Shown piece after piece: positions 1 through 6,461 of a stretch of DNA of 18,624 nt (position 1 is the stretch's first letter; the number at the start of each line of letters is the position of its first letter). The notes under the pieces are model-generated. The model was not told the origin of the DNA and made no database searches. It worked only from the letters and a program-made list of their open reading frames with translations. Source of the stretch: an uncultured Pseudomonadota bacterium (GTDB taxonomy: Bacteria > Pseudomonadota > Gammaproteobacteria > Burkholderiales > Burkholderiaceae); NCBI GenBank assembly GCA_946480245.1, contig CAMLIZ010000086.1, forward strand, positions 1-18,624. The letters are read 5' to 3'. The translations under genes and the position numbers were made by a program.

Positions 1-5
1 TAGAT

Positions 6-17
6 TTTTAAAGAACT
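6..17 (-). promoter_or_regulatory. boxA antitermination motif of an rRNA leader
   Basis: Read on the minus strand, the bases are AGTTCTTTAAAA, continuing AATCTA to the window end. This resembles the boxA sequence (TGCTCTTTAACA in E. coli) that NusB/NusE bind to make rRNA transcription termination-resistant. It lies about 40-50 nt downstream of the predicted P2 start, after a small hairpin, which is the expected order in an rrn leader. The 16S gene itself is not in the window, so its presence to the left is inferred. Confidence 0.7.
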
Positions 18-33
18 TGCCACCGAAGTGACT

Positions 34-51
34 GCTGAAGTTGTGTTCAGC
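34..51 (-). promoter_or_regulatory. leader hairpin, boxB-like
   Basis: There is a perfect 6-bp inverted repeat, GCTGAA at 34-39 and TTCAGC at 46-51, with a 6-nt loop. In leftward RNA it lies between the P2 start and boxA, the position of the boxB stem-loop in E. coli rrn leaders. The assignment rests on position and fold only. Confidence 0.45.
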
Positions 52-62
52 GAAGAGATGGG

Positions 63-92
63 ATTATGACGCTACTTCTAATCCCCTGTCAA
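63..92 (-). promoter_or_regulatory. strong leftward sigma70 promoter, probable rrn P2
   Basis: On the minus strand there is a perfect -35 box TTGACA (87-92), an 18-bp spacer and a -10 box CATAAT (63-68, 5 of 6 consensus). Transcription would start near 55-57 and pass through the hairpin and boxA. The discriminator is CCC-rich right after the -10, as is usual for stringently controlled stable-RNA promoters. A 7-bp inverted repeat, GGGATTA (60-66) and TAATCCC (79-85), overlaps the -10 and the spacer. Confidence 0.72.
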
Positions 93-185
93 GCAAATCG
101 TCTCTTCACCGATTTGTCTGTCGTTCACCGCGGCGCCAGCTTTCCAGCGCAATGCTCTTGAGCAGAGCGATCAACGAAGCCAATG

Positions 186-215
186 ACTATAGCATGGTTC
201 GAGGGCGCTTGTGAA
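186..215 (-). promoter_or_regulatory. second leftward promoter, candidate rrn P1
   Basis: On the minus strand, TTCACA (210-215, 5 of 6 consensus) is followed by an 18-bp spacer and TATAGT (186-191, 5 of 6). It begins about 10 bp beyond the ptsI stop codon. Its -10 is 123 bp upstream of the -10 of the promoter at 63-92, close to the P1-P2 spacing of E. coli rrn operons. This makes a tandem rRNA promoter pair the simplest reading. It could instead drive an unrelated short transcript. Confidence 0.5.
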
Positions 216-223
216 GCTTGCGC

Positions 224-2008
224 TCAACCAATGGCGAGCGGGACGGTTTCCGGCGCTCGAAACGCCCGGTGTGCCTCGGCTTCCGGATCATCCGACGTCA
301 GAACCCGGGGCAGCGCGTTGCCCTGGCGTCGAGCATCGGAGCGAAGCACTCGCTGCTTGACCGAGGCGATCTGCGCGGGATGCATGGAGAACGAACGCAG
401 ACCCATGGCCAGCAACAGTTCGGTGAAAGCCGGGTCCCCAGCCATCTCACCACACACGCTGACATGCTTGCCCGCAGCGTTGGCATGTGCGATCGATTCC
501 GCGATCAGGCGGAGGACCGCCGGGTGCCAAGGATCGTAGAGATGTGACACCGCTTCATCTGCGCGGTCGATCGCAAGCGTGTATTGAATCAGGTCGTTCG
601 TGCCGATCGATATGAAGTCGAAGTGCCGCAGGAATGCGGGCAAGGTCAGTGCAGAGGCCGGCACCTCGACCATCGCCCCGACCTCGACGTCGACATAGGG
701 CAGTCCTGCTTCGGTGAGCTGCTGCTTTGCGCGCGCCAGCGCTTCGAGCGTGAGGCGCACCTCGCTCAGGTGCGCGACCATGGGGATCAACAAACGCACC
801 TTGCCGTATGCGCTGGCCCGCAGAATCGCACGCAACTGCTGCCGGAACATCGCCGGCTCCGCCAAGCTCCAGCGGATTGCGCGCAGCCCGAGCGCCGGGT
901 TAAGCGCGTGCTCGTGACGCAGCTCCTGCACCGTCATGCGGTCCAGCGGCTTATCCGCACCGACGTCGACGGTGCGTATCGTCACCGGCAGGCCCTTCAT
1001 CGCCTGGACGGCCGCGCGGTAGCACTCGAACTGCTCCTCCTCGTCGGGGAGATCGCCACTGCGATTCATGAACAGGAACTCGGTGCGAAACAGCCCGACA
1101 CCCACCGCGCCCGCTTCGAGTGCCGCGGCCGCATCCTCGGGCAACTCGATGTTGGCCATCAGTTCCACCGCCTGCCCATCGAGGGTGACCGCTGGCGTGT
1201 TGCGCAGCCGGTGAAGCCGTGCGCGCTCGAGCTCGCTCTGGCGCTGCCGGAAGCGATATTCCTCCAGCACGATGGGGGACGGATCGACGATGACGATGCC
1301 AGCGTCACCATCAATGATGACCCAGTCATCCTGCCGGATCAGTCGACTCGCTTCACGAGCGCCGACGACGGCGGGAATGTCCATGCTGCGCGCGACGATC
1401 GCCGTGTGCGATGTCTTGCCGCCGACGTCGGTGATGAAGCCAGTGAACACGCTGCGCTTGAACTGCAGCATGTCGGCGGGCGAGATGTCGTTCGCCACCA
1501 GCACCAGCGGGTCTTCGCCGCCGAAGTCGCGCAACTGTGCGGCCGCATGTGCGGCCAAGGTGCCGTCGCCGCGAGCCAAGGCGCGCTGCAAGCGCTCCGC
1601 CACCTGCTCGAGGTCAGCCTTGCGCTCGCGCAGATACTCATCCTCCATTTCGTCGAACTGACGTGCCAGGACCTCGAGCTGAGCCGCCAGCGCCCACTCG
1701 GCGTTGTAGTGCCGTTCACGAATCCAGTGCTTGGTGGCGCCGGTGAGCGTTTCGTCGTGCAGCAGCATCAGGTGCACGTCGAGCAGCGCCGACAACTCGG
1801 CCGGCGCCTCGGGCGGAAGGTCGCGCTGCAGCACGGTCAGTTCGTCGGCTACTGCATCGCGCGCCTTGCGCAGGCGTTGGATCTCGGCCTCGGCCTCGCT
1901 CTCACTGACAAAGTAGTGCGCAACATCGACGCGACTCGATGCCACCAGCACAGCGCGCCCGATCGCTACACCGCGTGATACGGGCAGTCCGAACACCTGG
2001 ATGCTCAT
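224..2008 (-). CDS. ptsI: PTS Enzyme I (phosphoenolpyruvate-protein phosphotransferase)
   Basis: This cytoplasmic enzyme takes phosphate from phosphoenolpyruvate and passes it to HPr, the first step of the phosphotransferase chain. The 594-residue product is close to the E. coli length (575). The N-terminal swivelling domain carries GGKTSHTAIVAR with the phosphorylated histidine at residue 201. The C-terminal PEP-binding barrel shows LFRTEFLF, TVDVGADKP, SIGTNDLIQYTLAIDR and the active-site CGEMAGDP with Cys near 519. No GAF domain precedes it, so it is the sugar-type EI rather than the nitrogen-type PtsP. The ATG at 2008 has no clear Shine-Dalgarno sequence and sits 24 bp after ptsH, so translation probably depends on the upstream genes. 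The last ~25 residues extend past the usual family end. Confidence 0.96.
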   Translation of the reverse strand: MSIQVFGLPVSRGVAIGRAVLVASSRVDVAHYFVSESEAEAEIQRLRKARDAVADELTVLQRDLPPEAPAELSALLDVHLMLLHDETLTGATKHWIRERHYNAEWALAAQLEVLARQFDEMEDEYLRERKADLEQVAERLQRALARGDGTLAAHAAAQLRDFGGEDPLVLVANDISPADMLQFKRSVFTGFITDVGGKTSHTAIVARSMDIPAVVGAREASRLIRQDDWVIIDGDAGIVIVDPSPIVLEEYRFRQRQSELERARLHRLRNTPAVTLDGQAVELMANIELPEDAAAALEAGAVGVGLFRTEFLFMNRSGDLPDEEEQFECYRAAVQAMKGLPVTIRTVDVGADKPLDRMTVQELRHEHALNPALGLRAIRWSLAEPAMFRQQLRAILRASAYGKVRLLIPMVAHLSEVRLTLEALARAKQQLTEAGLPYVDVEVGAMVEVPASALTLPAFLRHFDFISIGTNDLIQYTLAIDRADEAVSHLYDPWHPAVLRLIAESIAHANAAGKHVSVCGEMAGDPAFTELLLAMGLRSFSMHPAQIASVKQRVLRSDARRQGNALPRVLTSDDPEAEAHRAFRAPETVPLAIG

Positions 2009-2032
2009 GCGGAGAACTGTAGCAGCGTGCGC

Positions 2033-2302
2033 CTACTCGCCTTCGCCGAACTTGTCGTGGATGAGCGCAAGCAGTGCGTCCATCGCAGCCTGTTCGTCAG
2101 GACCGTCGGTCTCGATCTCGACCTCCGAGCCCATGCCGGCCGCCAGCATCATCACGCCCATGATGCTTTTCGCATTGACGCGCCGGCCATTGCGACTCAT
2201 GTGGATCTCGCTGCGGAAGCCGCCAGCGAGCTTGGTGAGCTTGGCCGACGCCCGTGCGTGCAGGCCGAGCTTATTGCTGATGGTGGTGGTGCGCTTGATC
2301 AT
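2033..2302 (-). CDS. ptsH: HPr phosphocarrier protein
   Basis: This 89-residue cytoplasmic phosphocarrier accepts phosphate from Enzyme I on His15 (NKLGLHARAS) and passes it to EIIA proteins. The regulatory serine region is present (AKSIMGVMML, Ser46), so control by an HPr kinase (HprK) is possible; no hprK is visible here. The ATG at 2302 is preferred over longer in-frame starts because the family begins at MIKRTTTI and a GGGAG motif sits just upstream. The start lies inside the end of the EIIA gene (32-bp overlap), which suggests translational coupling. It is followed by ptsI after 30 bp. Confidence 0.95.
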   Translation of the reverse strand: MIKRTTTISNKLGLHARASAKLTKLAGGFRSEIHMSRNGRRVNAKSIMGVMMLAAGMGSEVEIETDGPDEQAAMDALLALIHDKFGEGE

Positions 2303-2720
2303 GGGCTCCCGGGGGATGGGCCTGGTTCTGCGGGCGCGACACGGCCAATTGCATGACCCCCTGCGTGGCGCCCGCCACCGCCCGCGCGACCACAGCGTCA
2401 AGAGGCTCGGCCGCGTAGCACAGTGCGCGCCACAGCATCGGCACGTTGACGCCGGTGACCACCTTCACCAGTAGCCCATCGGCCAGGCGCTGGGCCACGT
2501 TGCAGGGCGTGGCACCGAACACGTCGGTGAAAATCAGGGCTTCCGGCTGGCGCACCTGCTGCAGCAGCGCCTTGGCCTGCAACTCGATGTCCTCGGGGGT
2601 CATGGCCGGCAGTACATCGAGCGCCTGCAGCGACGCCCCGCAGTCGGGGAAGGCATGCTCGGCGACCGACTTCAGCGACGAAGCCAGGGGCGCGTGGGCG
2701 ATGATCAGCAGGCCGGTCAT
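2271..2720 (-). CDS. PTS EIIA protein, mannose/sorbose family, stand-alone
   Basis: This 149-residue cytoplasmic protein is homologous to the EIIA domain of mannose-family systems. It begins MTGLLIIAHAPLASSL, with the phosphorylatable His9, and carries FTDVFGATPCNVA with Asp66, matching His10 and Asp67 of E. coli EIIA-Man. It would receive phosphate from HPr. No EIIB, EIIC or EIID follows, so a regulatory role is more likely than sugar transport. In other Burkholderiales such genes sit directly before ptsH-ptsI, as here. The last ten codons overlap ptsH in another frame and yield a His-rich tail (AHHHHQQ). The ATG at 2720 lacks a clear ribosome site; a CATAAT hexamer lies 15 bp upstream of it. 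Confidence 0.9.
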   Translation of the reverse strand: MTGLLIIAHAPLASSLKSVAEHAFPDCGASLQALDVLPAMTPEDIELQAKALLQQVRQPEALIFTDVFGATPCNVAQRLADGLLVKVVTGVNVPMLWRALCYAAEPLDAVVARAVAGATQGVMQLAVSRPQNQAHPPGAHDQAHHHHQQ

Positions 2721-2735
2721 GGTGCGATGCAGCGA

Positions 2736-2741
2736 ATTATG
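2736..2741 (-). promoter_or_regulatory. possible -10 box upstream of the EIIA gene
   Basis: CATAAT on the minus strand (5 of 6 of the -10 consensus) lies in the 45-bp gap between the lipoprotein stop and the EIIA start. A start site about 7 nt downstream would leave a leader of roughly 9 nt. No convincing -35 box is found 16-18 bp upstream, so this could be an internal promoter or chance. Confidence 0.25.
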
Positions 2742-2765
2742 CGGCCGCGGTCGCCGAGTGCAGGG

Positions 2766-3290
2766 TCAGGGCAGGCGGACGCCGCTGAAAAACGTCTCGC
2801 TGGCTTCTGCGTCCAGTTGCGGCCCGAACATCGTGGCCTGGAACACGCGCGTGCCTTTGGAGAACACCGCCACGCGCTCCTGCACCGGCCGGCCGTCGGG
2901 CAACCGACCCTTCAGTTCGAGCAAACGGGCCAACGGATGCGGCGTCATGCCTTCCACTTGCGCGGCGCGGTCGGTCGCCACGCTCGCGCGCATGTTGCCC
3001 ACCGCCGATTCGCGCAGGGCCTGCAGCGCAGGGCCAACGCGCGTCGGATCCCCAACGTCGGCGGTGGTCAGCGCGTACATCACGCCGCCGGTCTGGCAGG
3101 CGCTGATCGCCAGCGCCACGGGCGGCCCGGCCAGCGGCACCGCACGGGTTTCGTGGCTCGGTTTGCAGGGAAACATCGCGACTGCCGCTCCTTCGGCTGG
3201 GCGCACCTCGCGCCAGTTCAGTGCAGGAGAGCACGCGGCCAGCAGACAGGGCCACAGCCAGCAGGCGAGTCGGCGCATCGGGCCATTCAT
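2766..3290 (-). CDS. putative lipoprotein of unknown function
   Basis: The 174-residue product has a short charged start, a hydrophobic segment and a lipobox ending LLAAC (Cys20), so export and lipid anchoring at the periplasmic face are predicted. The rest has no motif I can name. It includes paired cysteines (PCKPS, SACQTGG), an alpha/beta-like pattern and the C-terminal stretch QATMFGPQLDAEASETFFSGVRLP, which resembles the tail of small periplasmic proteins that report SRPBCC- or DUF-type hits, but I cannot assign a family. Two starts are possible: ATG at 3290 (GGGCGG immediately upstream) or ATG at 3278, which leaves 170 residues with a shorter n-region. It precedes the EIIA gene by 45 bp on the same strand and may share its transcript. 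The long upstream extension of this frame is a shadow of the divergent gene. Confidence 0.72.
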   Translation of the reverse strand: MNGPMRRLACWLWPCLLAACSPALNWREVRPAEGAAVAMFPCKPSHETRAVPLAGPPVALAISACQTGGVMYALTTADVGDPTRVGPALQALRESAVGNMRASVATDRAAQVEGMTPHPLARLLELKGRLPDGRPVQERVAVFSKGTRVFQATMFGPQLDAEASETFFSGVRLP

Positions 3291-3329
3291 CCGCCCGATT
3301 ATCCGGTGCCACCATCGCACAATCGCGGG
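3291..3329. promoter_or_regulatory. 39-bp divergent promoter region
   Basis: This gap separates the lipoprotein gene (left) from the CoA-transferase gene (right), which read away from each other. It holds a leftward -10-like GATAAT (3298-3303) ending 7 nt from the 3290 start, and a rightward CACAAT (3318-3323) ending 6 nt from the 3330 start. No good -35 boxes are seen. With so little room, transcripts would have almost no leader, or the promoters lie inside the opposing genes. Confidence 0.35.
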
Positions 3330-4577
3330 ATGACGCCATCCGATGCTTCCTCCGCCGCCCCGGCCGCGCTCGCCGGTGTGCGCGTGCTCGACCTGTCGCG
3401 CGTGCTGGCCGGGCCATGGTGCACGCAAACGCTGGCAGACCTGGGTGCCGATGTGATCAAGGTGGAGCGACCGGGCAGCGGCGACGACACGCGGGGCTGG
3501 GGGCCGCCCTTTTTGCGCGATGTCGCGGGCGCCGAGACGCCGGAGGCCGCCTACTACCTGGGCACCAACCGTAACAAGCGCTCGATCACCGTCGACATTG
3601 CCAAGCCGGCCGGGCAAGCGCTGATCCAACGCCTGGTGCAGCAGTGCGACGTGTTCGTCGAGAACTTCAAGGTGGGAGACATGGCGCGCTACGGGCTCGA
3701 TGCAGCCACCTTGCGCGCGCTCAACCCGCGTCTCGTGTACTGCTCGATCACGGGCTTCGGCCAGACCGGGCCGTATCGCGAGAGGGCTGGCTACGACTAC
3801 GCCGTCCAGGGCCTGGGCGGGCTGATGAGCGTGACCGGCGAGCGCGACGACCTGCCCGGCGGTGGCCCGCAGAAAGTCGGTGTGGCCGTGGCCGACCTCT
3901 TCACCGGCATGTATGCCACCGTGGCCATCCTGGCAGCGCTGCGCCATCGCGACGCGACCGGCGAGGGCCAGGTGGTCGACATGGCGCTGCTCGACAGCCA
4001 GGTGGCAATGTTGGCCAATCTTGGAGCCAACTACCTGGTCACCGGCAAGGCGCCGGGGCGCATGGGCAACGCGCACGCCAACATCGTGCCGTACCAGGTG
4101 TTCGAGGTGGCGGACGGACACGTGATCCTGGCGGTCGGCAACGATGGCCAGTTCGCCAAGTTCTGCGAGGTGGCGGGCTGCCCGGAACTGGCTACCGATG
4201 ACCGCTTTGCCACGAACGCAGGCCGCGTGCGCCATCGCGAGGCGCTGGTGCCACTGCTTGCAGAGCGCATGAAGACGCGCGCCAAGGGCGACTGGCTGCG
4301 CGCCCTCGAAACCGCCAAGGTGCCATGCGGCCCGATCAACGACCTGCATGAGGTGTTCAACGATCCGCAGGTGCGCTCGCGCGACATGACGGTGGAACTG
4401 CCTCATCCGCTGGCCGGGCAGGTGCGGCTGGTCGCCAGCCCGCTGAAGCTGTCAGGCACGCCGGCGCAGTACCGGCGCGCGCCGCCGCTGCTCGGTGAGC
4501 ACACGGTGGAAGTGCTCGGCGAGTTCGGCATCGGTGCGGTCGAGCAGACCGCGCTGCGCGCGCAAGGAGTGCTGTGA
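3330..4577 (+). CDS. class III CoA-transferase (CaiB/BaiF family)
   Basis: This 415-residue cytoplasmic enzyme should move coenzyme A between carboxylic acids, or racemise an acyl-CoA, as other CaiB/BaiF members do. The N-terminus has the nucleotide-binding signature GVRVLDLSRVLAGPWCTQTL followed by GADVIKVERPGSGDDTR. TNRNKRSITVD, the ITGFGQTGPY segment and GLGGLMSVTG follow. VAVADLFTGMYA supplies the expected catalytic aspartate at residue 189, equivalent to Asp169 of formyl-CoA transferase. The C-terminal part (AKVPCGPINDLHEVFNDPQV) is also typical. The start at 3330 gives the standard beginning, and the longer upstream frame runs through the divergent gene. The substrate cannot be read from the sequence, and no dehydrogenase or dioic-acid genes adjoin it. 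Confidence 0.92.
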   Translation: MTPSDASSAAPAALAGVRVLDLSRVLAGPWCTQTLADLGADVIKVERPGSGDDTRGWGPPFLRDVAGAETPEAAYYLGTNRNKRSITVDIAKPAGQALIQRLVQQCDVFVENFKVGDMARYGLDAATLRALNPRLVYCSITGFGQTGPYRERAGYDYAVQGLGGLMSVTGERDDLPGGGPQKVGVAVADLFTGMYATVAILAALRHRDATGEGQVVDMALLDSQVAMLANLGANYLVTGKAPGRMGNAHANIVPYQVFEVADGHVILAVGNDGQFAKFCEVAGCPELATDDRFATNAGRVRHREALVPLLAERMKTRAKGDWLRALETAKVPCGPINDLHEVFNDPQVRSRDMTVELPHPLAGQVRLVASPLKLSGTPAQYRRAPPLLGEHTVEVLGEFGIGAVEQTALRAQGVL

Positions 4578-4582
4578 AAGCG

Positions 4583-4735
4583 GCCTCCCCGGAACGCGGC
4601 ATGGCGCTTGCCGCGCCCCCGACTCGGGGGATGGACGCCCCCCTACCCCACCGGGAGCATCGGCCCGCTTGCCGCCGCTACCGGGGCATGCGCCGTACCC
4701 CTTCGATGCCGGCCTTCGTCGCCTGAAGTGGGGCC
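4583..4735. repeat. GC-rich intergenic element with hairpin, possible dispersed repeat
   Basis: The 173-bp gap after the CoA-transferase holds C-rich and G-rich blocks. A compact hairpin, CCCCCG-ACT-CGGGGG, lies at 4616-4630 and is followed by further CCCCCC/CCCC and GGGG runs. It has no T-run, so it is not a classical intrinsic terminator, but it may mark the transcript end. The composition differs from the flanking genes and resembles GC-rich intergenic repeats found in many copies in this bacterial group. Only one copy is visible here, so that is an inference. Confidence 0.35.
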
Positions 4736-4750
4736 GCGCCAGCAAGGCTC

Positions 4751-5905
4751 ATGGACATGTCCGACATCGACCGCAGCGATTCCGCGACGCCGGCCTCATG
4801 GGCCGACGGCGGCGCTGCGCTGCCCGACGACGTCGAACGAAGTGCGCACTGGCGTGCACTGCTGACGCAGGTGAGCCGCGAGATCGCAGGGCCACTGACA
4901 TCGGCGATGGAGCGCATCGTCACGCTCGCCACCACCGGCAAGATCGACAGGCAGAGTTTGCGCGCCCTGCGTGAAGAGGTGGAGGCGGCGCGTCGTGCGG
5001 GGCTGGTCGGCCAGCAACTGTCGCGTTTCGCGTCCGGGCGCGTGCGGCAAAGCCACGAGCGGCTCAACCTCACCGTCCTGCTGAAGGACGTGTTCGTGCA
5101 GCGCGGGCGCGACCTGCAGGCGCGCGGACTGCCGCTGCGTCAGGTGCTGAAGCCGGCCGAAGTGGTGGCCGACGCATCGCTGCTGTTCGCACTGCTCAAC
5201 GCGCTGCTCGACTGGTGTGCCGAACACGCGCGCTCGGCCATCGACTTCCGCCTCGAACACACAGCCTGGCCGGTGCGGGCGCGCTTGGTGTGCCGCTTCG
5301 CCTATCGCGCCCCCCGGGACCTGCCGGCCGGTGCTGCGGCGCCGTCGCTGGACACGCTCGCCTGGCGCTTGGTGCAGCAGAGTGCGTGGACCATGGGGCT
5401 GCAGGTCGAGCGCGAGGAGAGCGGCATCGAGACGGTCGCCGCCCTCACCTTTCCGCGCACCCTGAACCACGAGGTCGACGGCGCCAGCGCACTGGAGCTC
5501 GACGCGGGCTACCCATCGTCGCTGAACTCCAAGCCGCTGGCCGGCAGCCATGTGCTGGTGCTGGCGTCGCGGCGCGAGATGCGCATGCAGGTGCGCGAGG
5601 CGCTCGCGCACATGGGCCTGATCCTGGACTTCGTCACCTCCATCGACGAAGCGCGCGAGTTCTGCAGCACCGGCATGCCGCATGCGCTGCTGTACGAGGC
5701 CGTGCTCGACGGCGAGCGCGTGGCCGGGCTGCGCGAGGAACTGCGCGCCGAGGTGCCGCAGCTGGTGCTGGTCGAGCTGGTGGAAGAAGGCGACGTGTTC
5801 GAGATGGCCGACGCCAACCCGGTGCAGGTGGCGCGCGTCGGGCGTGAAGGGCTGGCCAGTTCGCTGCCGTCGGCACTGGTGTACGAGCTCTCCAAACACC
5901 TCTGA
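4751..5905 (+). CDS. degenerate hybrid histidine kinase / pseudo-receiver protein
   Basis: The 384-residue cytoplasmic protein has no membrane segment. Residues 32-95 resemble a HisKA dimerisation helix pair, but the phospho-acceptor motif reads VSREIAGPL, with Arg43 where His is expected. Residues 105-236 resemble a HATPase fold: the N-box is LLNALLDWCAEHA, with Asp154 replacing the metal-binding Asn, and the glycine boxes are missing from TLAWRLVQQSAWTMGLQV. Residues 265-384 look like a receiver (SHVLVLASRREMRMQVREAL), but the acidic pair is Ala-Ser and the phospho-Asp is Glu316 (HALLYEAVLDG). It is intact and long, so it is probably a functional pseudo-enzyme. An AAGG precedes the ATG at 4751; a second ATG at 4757 is possible. 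The TlpA-like gene follows after 40 bp. Confidence 0.72.
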   Translation: MDMSDIDRSDSATPASWADGGAALPDDVERSAHWRALLTQVSREIAGPLTSAMERIVTLATTGKIDRQSLRALREEVEAARRAGLVGQQLSRFASGRVRQSHERLNLTVLLKDVFVQRGRDLQARGLPLRQVLKPAEVVADASLLFALLNALLDWCAEHARSAIDFRLEHTAWPVRARLVCRFAYRAPRDLPAGAAAPSLDTLAWRLVQQSAWTMGLQVEREESGIETVAALTFPRTLNHEVDGASALELDAGYPSSLNSKPLAGSHVLVLASRREMRMQVREALAHMGLILDFVTSIDEAREFCSTGMPHALLYEAVLDGERVAGLREELRAEVPQLVLVELVEEGDVFEMADANPVQVARVGREGLASSLPSALVYELSKHL

Positions 5906-5931
5906 CGCCGCAGCGGCTTTGGGGCCGCGCG

Positions 5932-5937
5932 TACACT
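5932..5937 (+). promoter_or_regulatory. possible -10 box directly upstream of the thioredoxin-like gene
   Basis: TACACT ends 8 nt before the ATG at 5946. If used, transcription would begin at or next to the start codon, giving a leaderless message. This fits the absence of a Shine-Dalgarno sequence there. No strong -35 box is apparent. Confidence 0.3.
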
Positions 5938-5945
5938 GGCGCGCC

Positions 5946-6461
5946 ATGAAGTCCGCGCCCCGCCTCCTCGTCTCCGCTGCGCTCGTGCTTGCGCTGGGCA
6001 TCGGCGGCGTGCTCACCTACCAGTCGTTCAACGGCCGCGCGGCGGTGCCCGACGTGCACTACACGCTGCTCGACGGCAGCCAGGGCAGCACCGCGCAGCT
6101 GCGTGGCAAGGTGACGCTGGTGAACTTCTGGGCCACCAGCTGCACCACCTGCATGCACGAGATGCCCAAGCTCGTGGCTACGCAGCAGAAGTACCAGCAC
6201 GACGGGCTGCAGACGCTGGCCGTGGCGATGAGCTACGACCCGCCGGCCTACGTGTCCAACTACGCCGAGACGCGCAAGCTGCCGTTCATGGTGGCCATCG
6301 ACAACACGGGCAGCATCGCCAAGAGCTTCGGCGACGTGCGGCTCACGCCGACGACGTACGTGGTGAACAGGCGCGGCGAGATCGTCAAGCGCTACGTCGG
6401 GGAACCGGACTTCACCGCGCTGCACGCGCTGCTCGAGCAGTTGCTGGCCGAGAAGGCCTGA
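5946..6461 (+). CDS. TlpA/ResA-type membrane-anchored thioredoxin-like protein
   Basis: The 171-residue protein has an N-terminal hydrophobic anchor (residues 6-24), so the thioredoxin domain should face the periplasm. It shows VNFWATSCTTCMHEMP with the redox pair Cys66/Cys69 (CTTC), and the cis-proline before the strand (VRLTPTTYVVN, Pro135). These match the AhpC/TSA-Redoxin branch of thiol-disulfide oxidoreductases (TlpA, ResA, CcmG), which reduce periplasmic disulfides, often for cytochrome c or copper-site assembly. No cytochrome maturation genes adjoin it, so the substrate is unknown. The ATG at 5946 is chosen because it gives a proper signal anchor; the frame stays open upstream only within the preceding gene. 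It lies 40 bp after that gene and converges on the exporter gene. Confidence 0.9.
   Translation: MKSAPRLLVSAALVLALGIGGVLTYQSFNGRAAVPDVHYTLLDGSQGSTAQLRGKVTLVNFWATSCTTCMHEMPKLVATQQKYQHDGLQTLAVAMSYDPPAYVSNYAETRKLPFMVAIDNTGSIAKSFGDVRLTPTTYVVNRRGEIVKRYVGEPDFTALHALLEQLLAEKA

Noticed and set aside
1..60. Partial 16S rRNA gene at the left edge
   Set aside because: Only the leader (hairpin and boxA) is visible; no conserved 16S 5' sequence lies within the window.
154..168. GCTCT...AGAGC hairpin as a ptsI terminator
   Set aside because: The stem is only 5 bp with no T-run, so it is too weak to call.
3291..4406. Extension of the lipoprotein frame back to 4406
   Set aside because: It is a shadow of the divergent CoA-transferase. 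The lipobox lies just after the 3290/3278 starts.
5682..5945. An upstream extension of the thioredoxin-like gene
   Set aside because: It overlaps the pseudo-kinase coding end and gives a Trp/Cys/Arg-rich sequence. The signal anchor begins at 5946.
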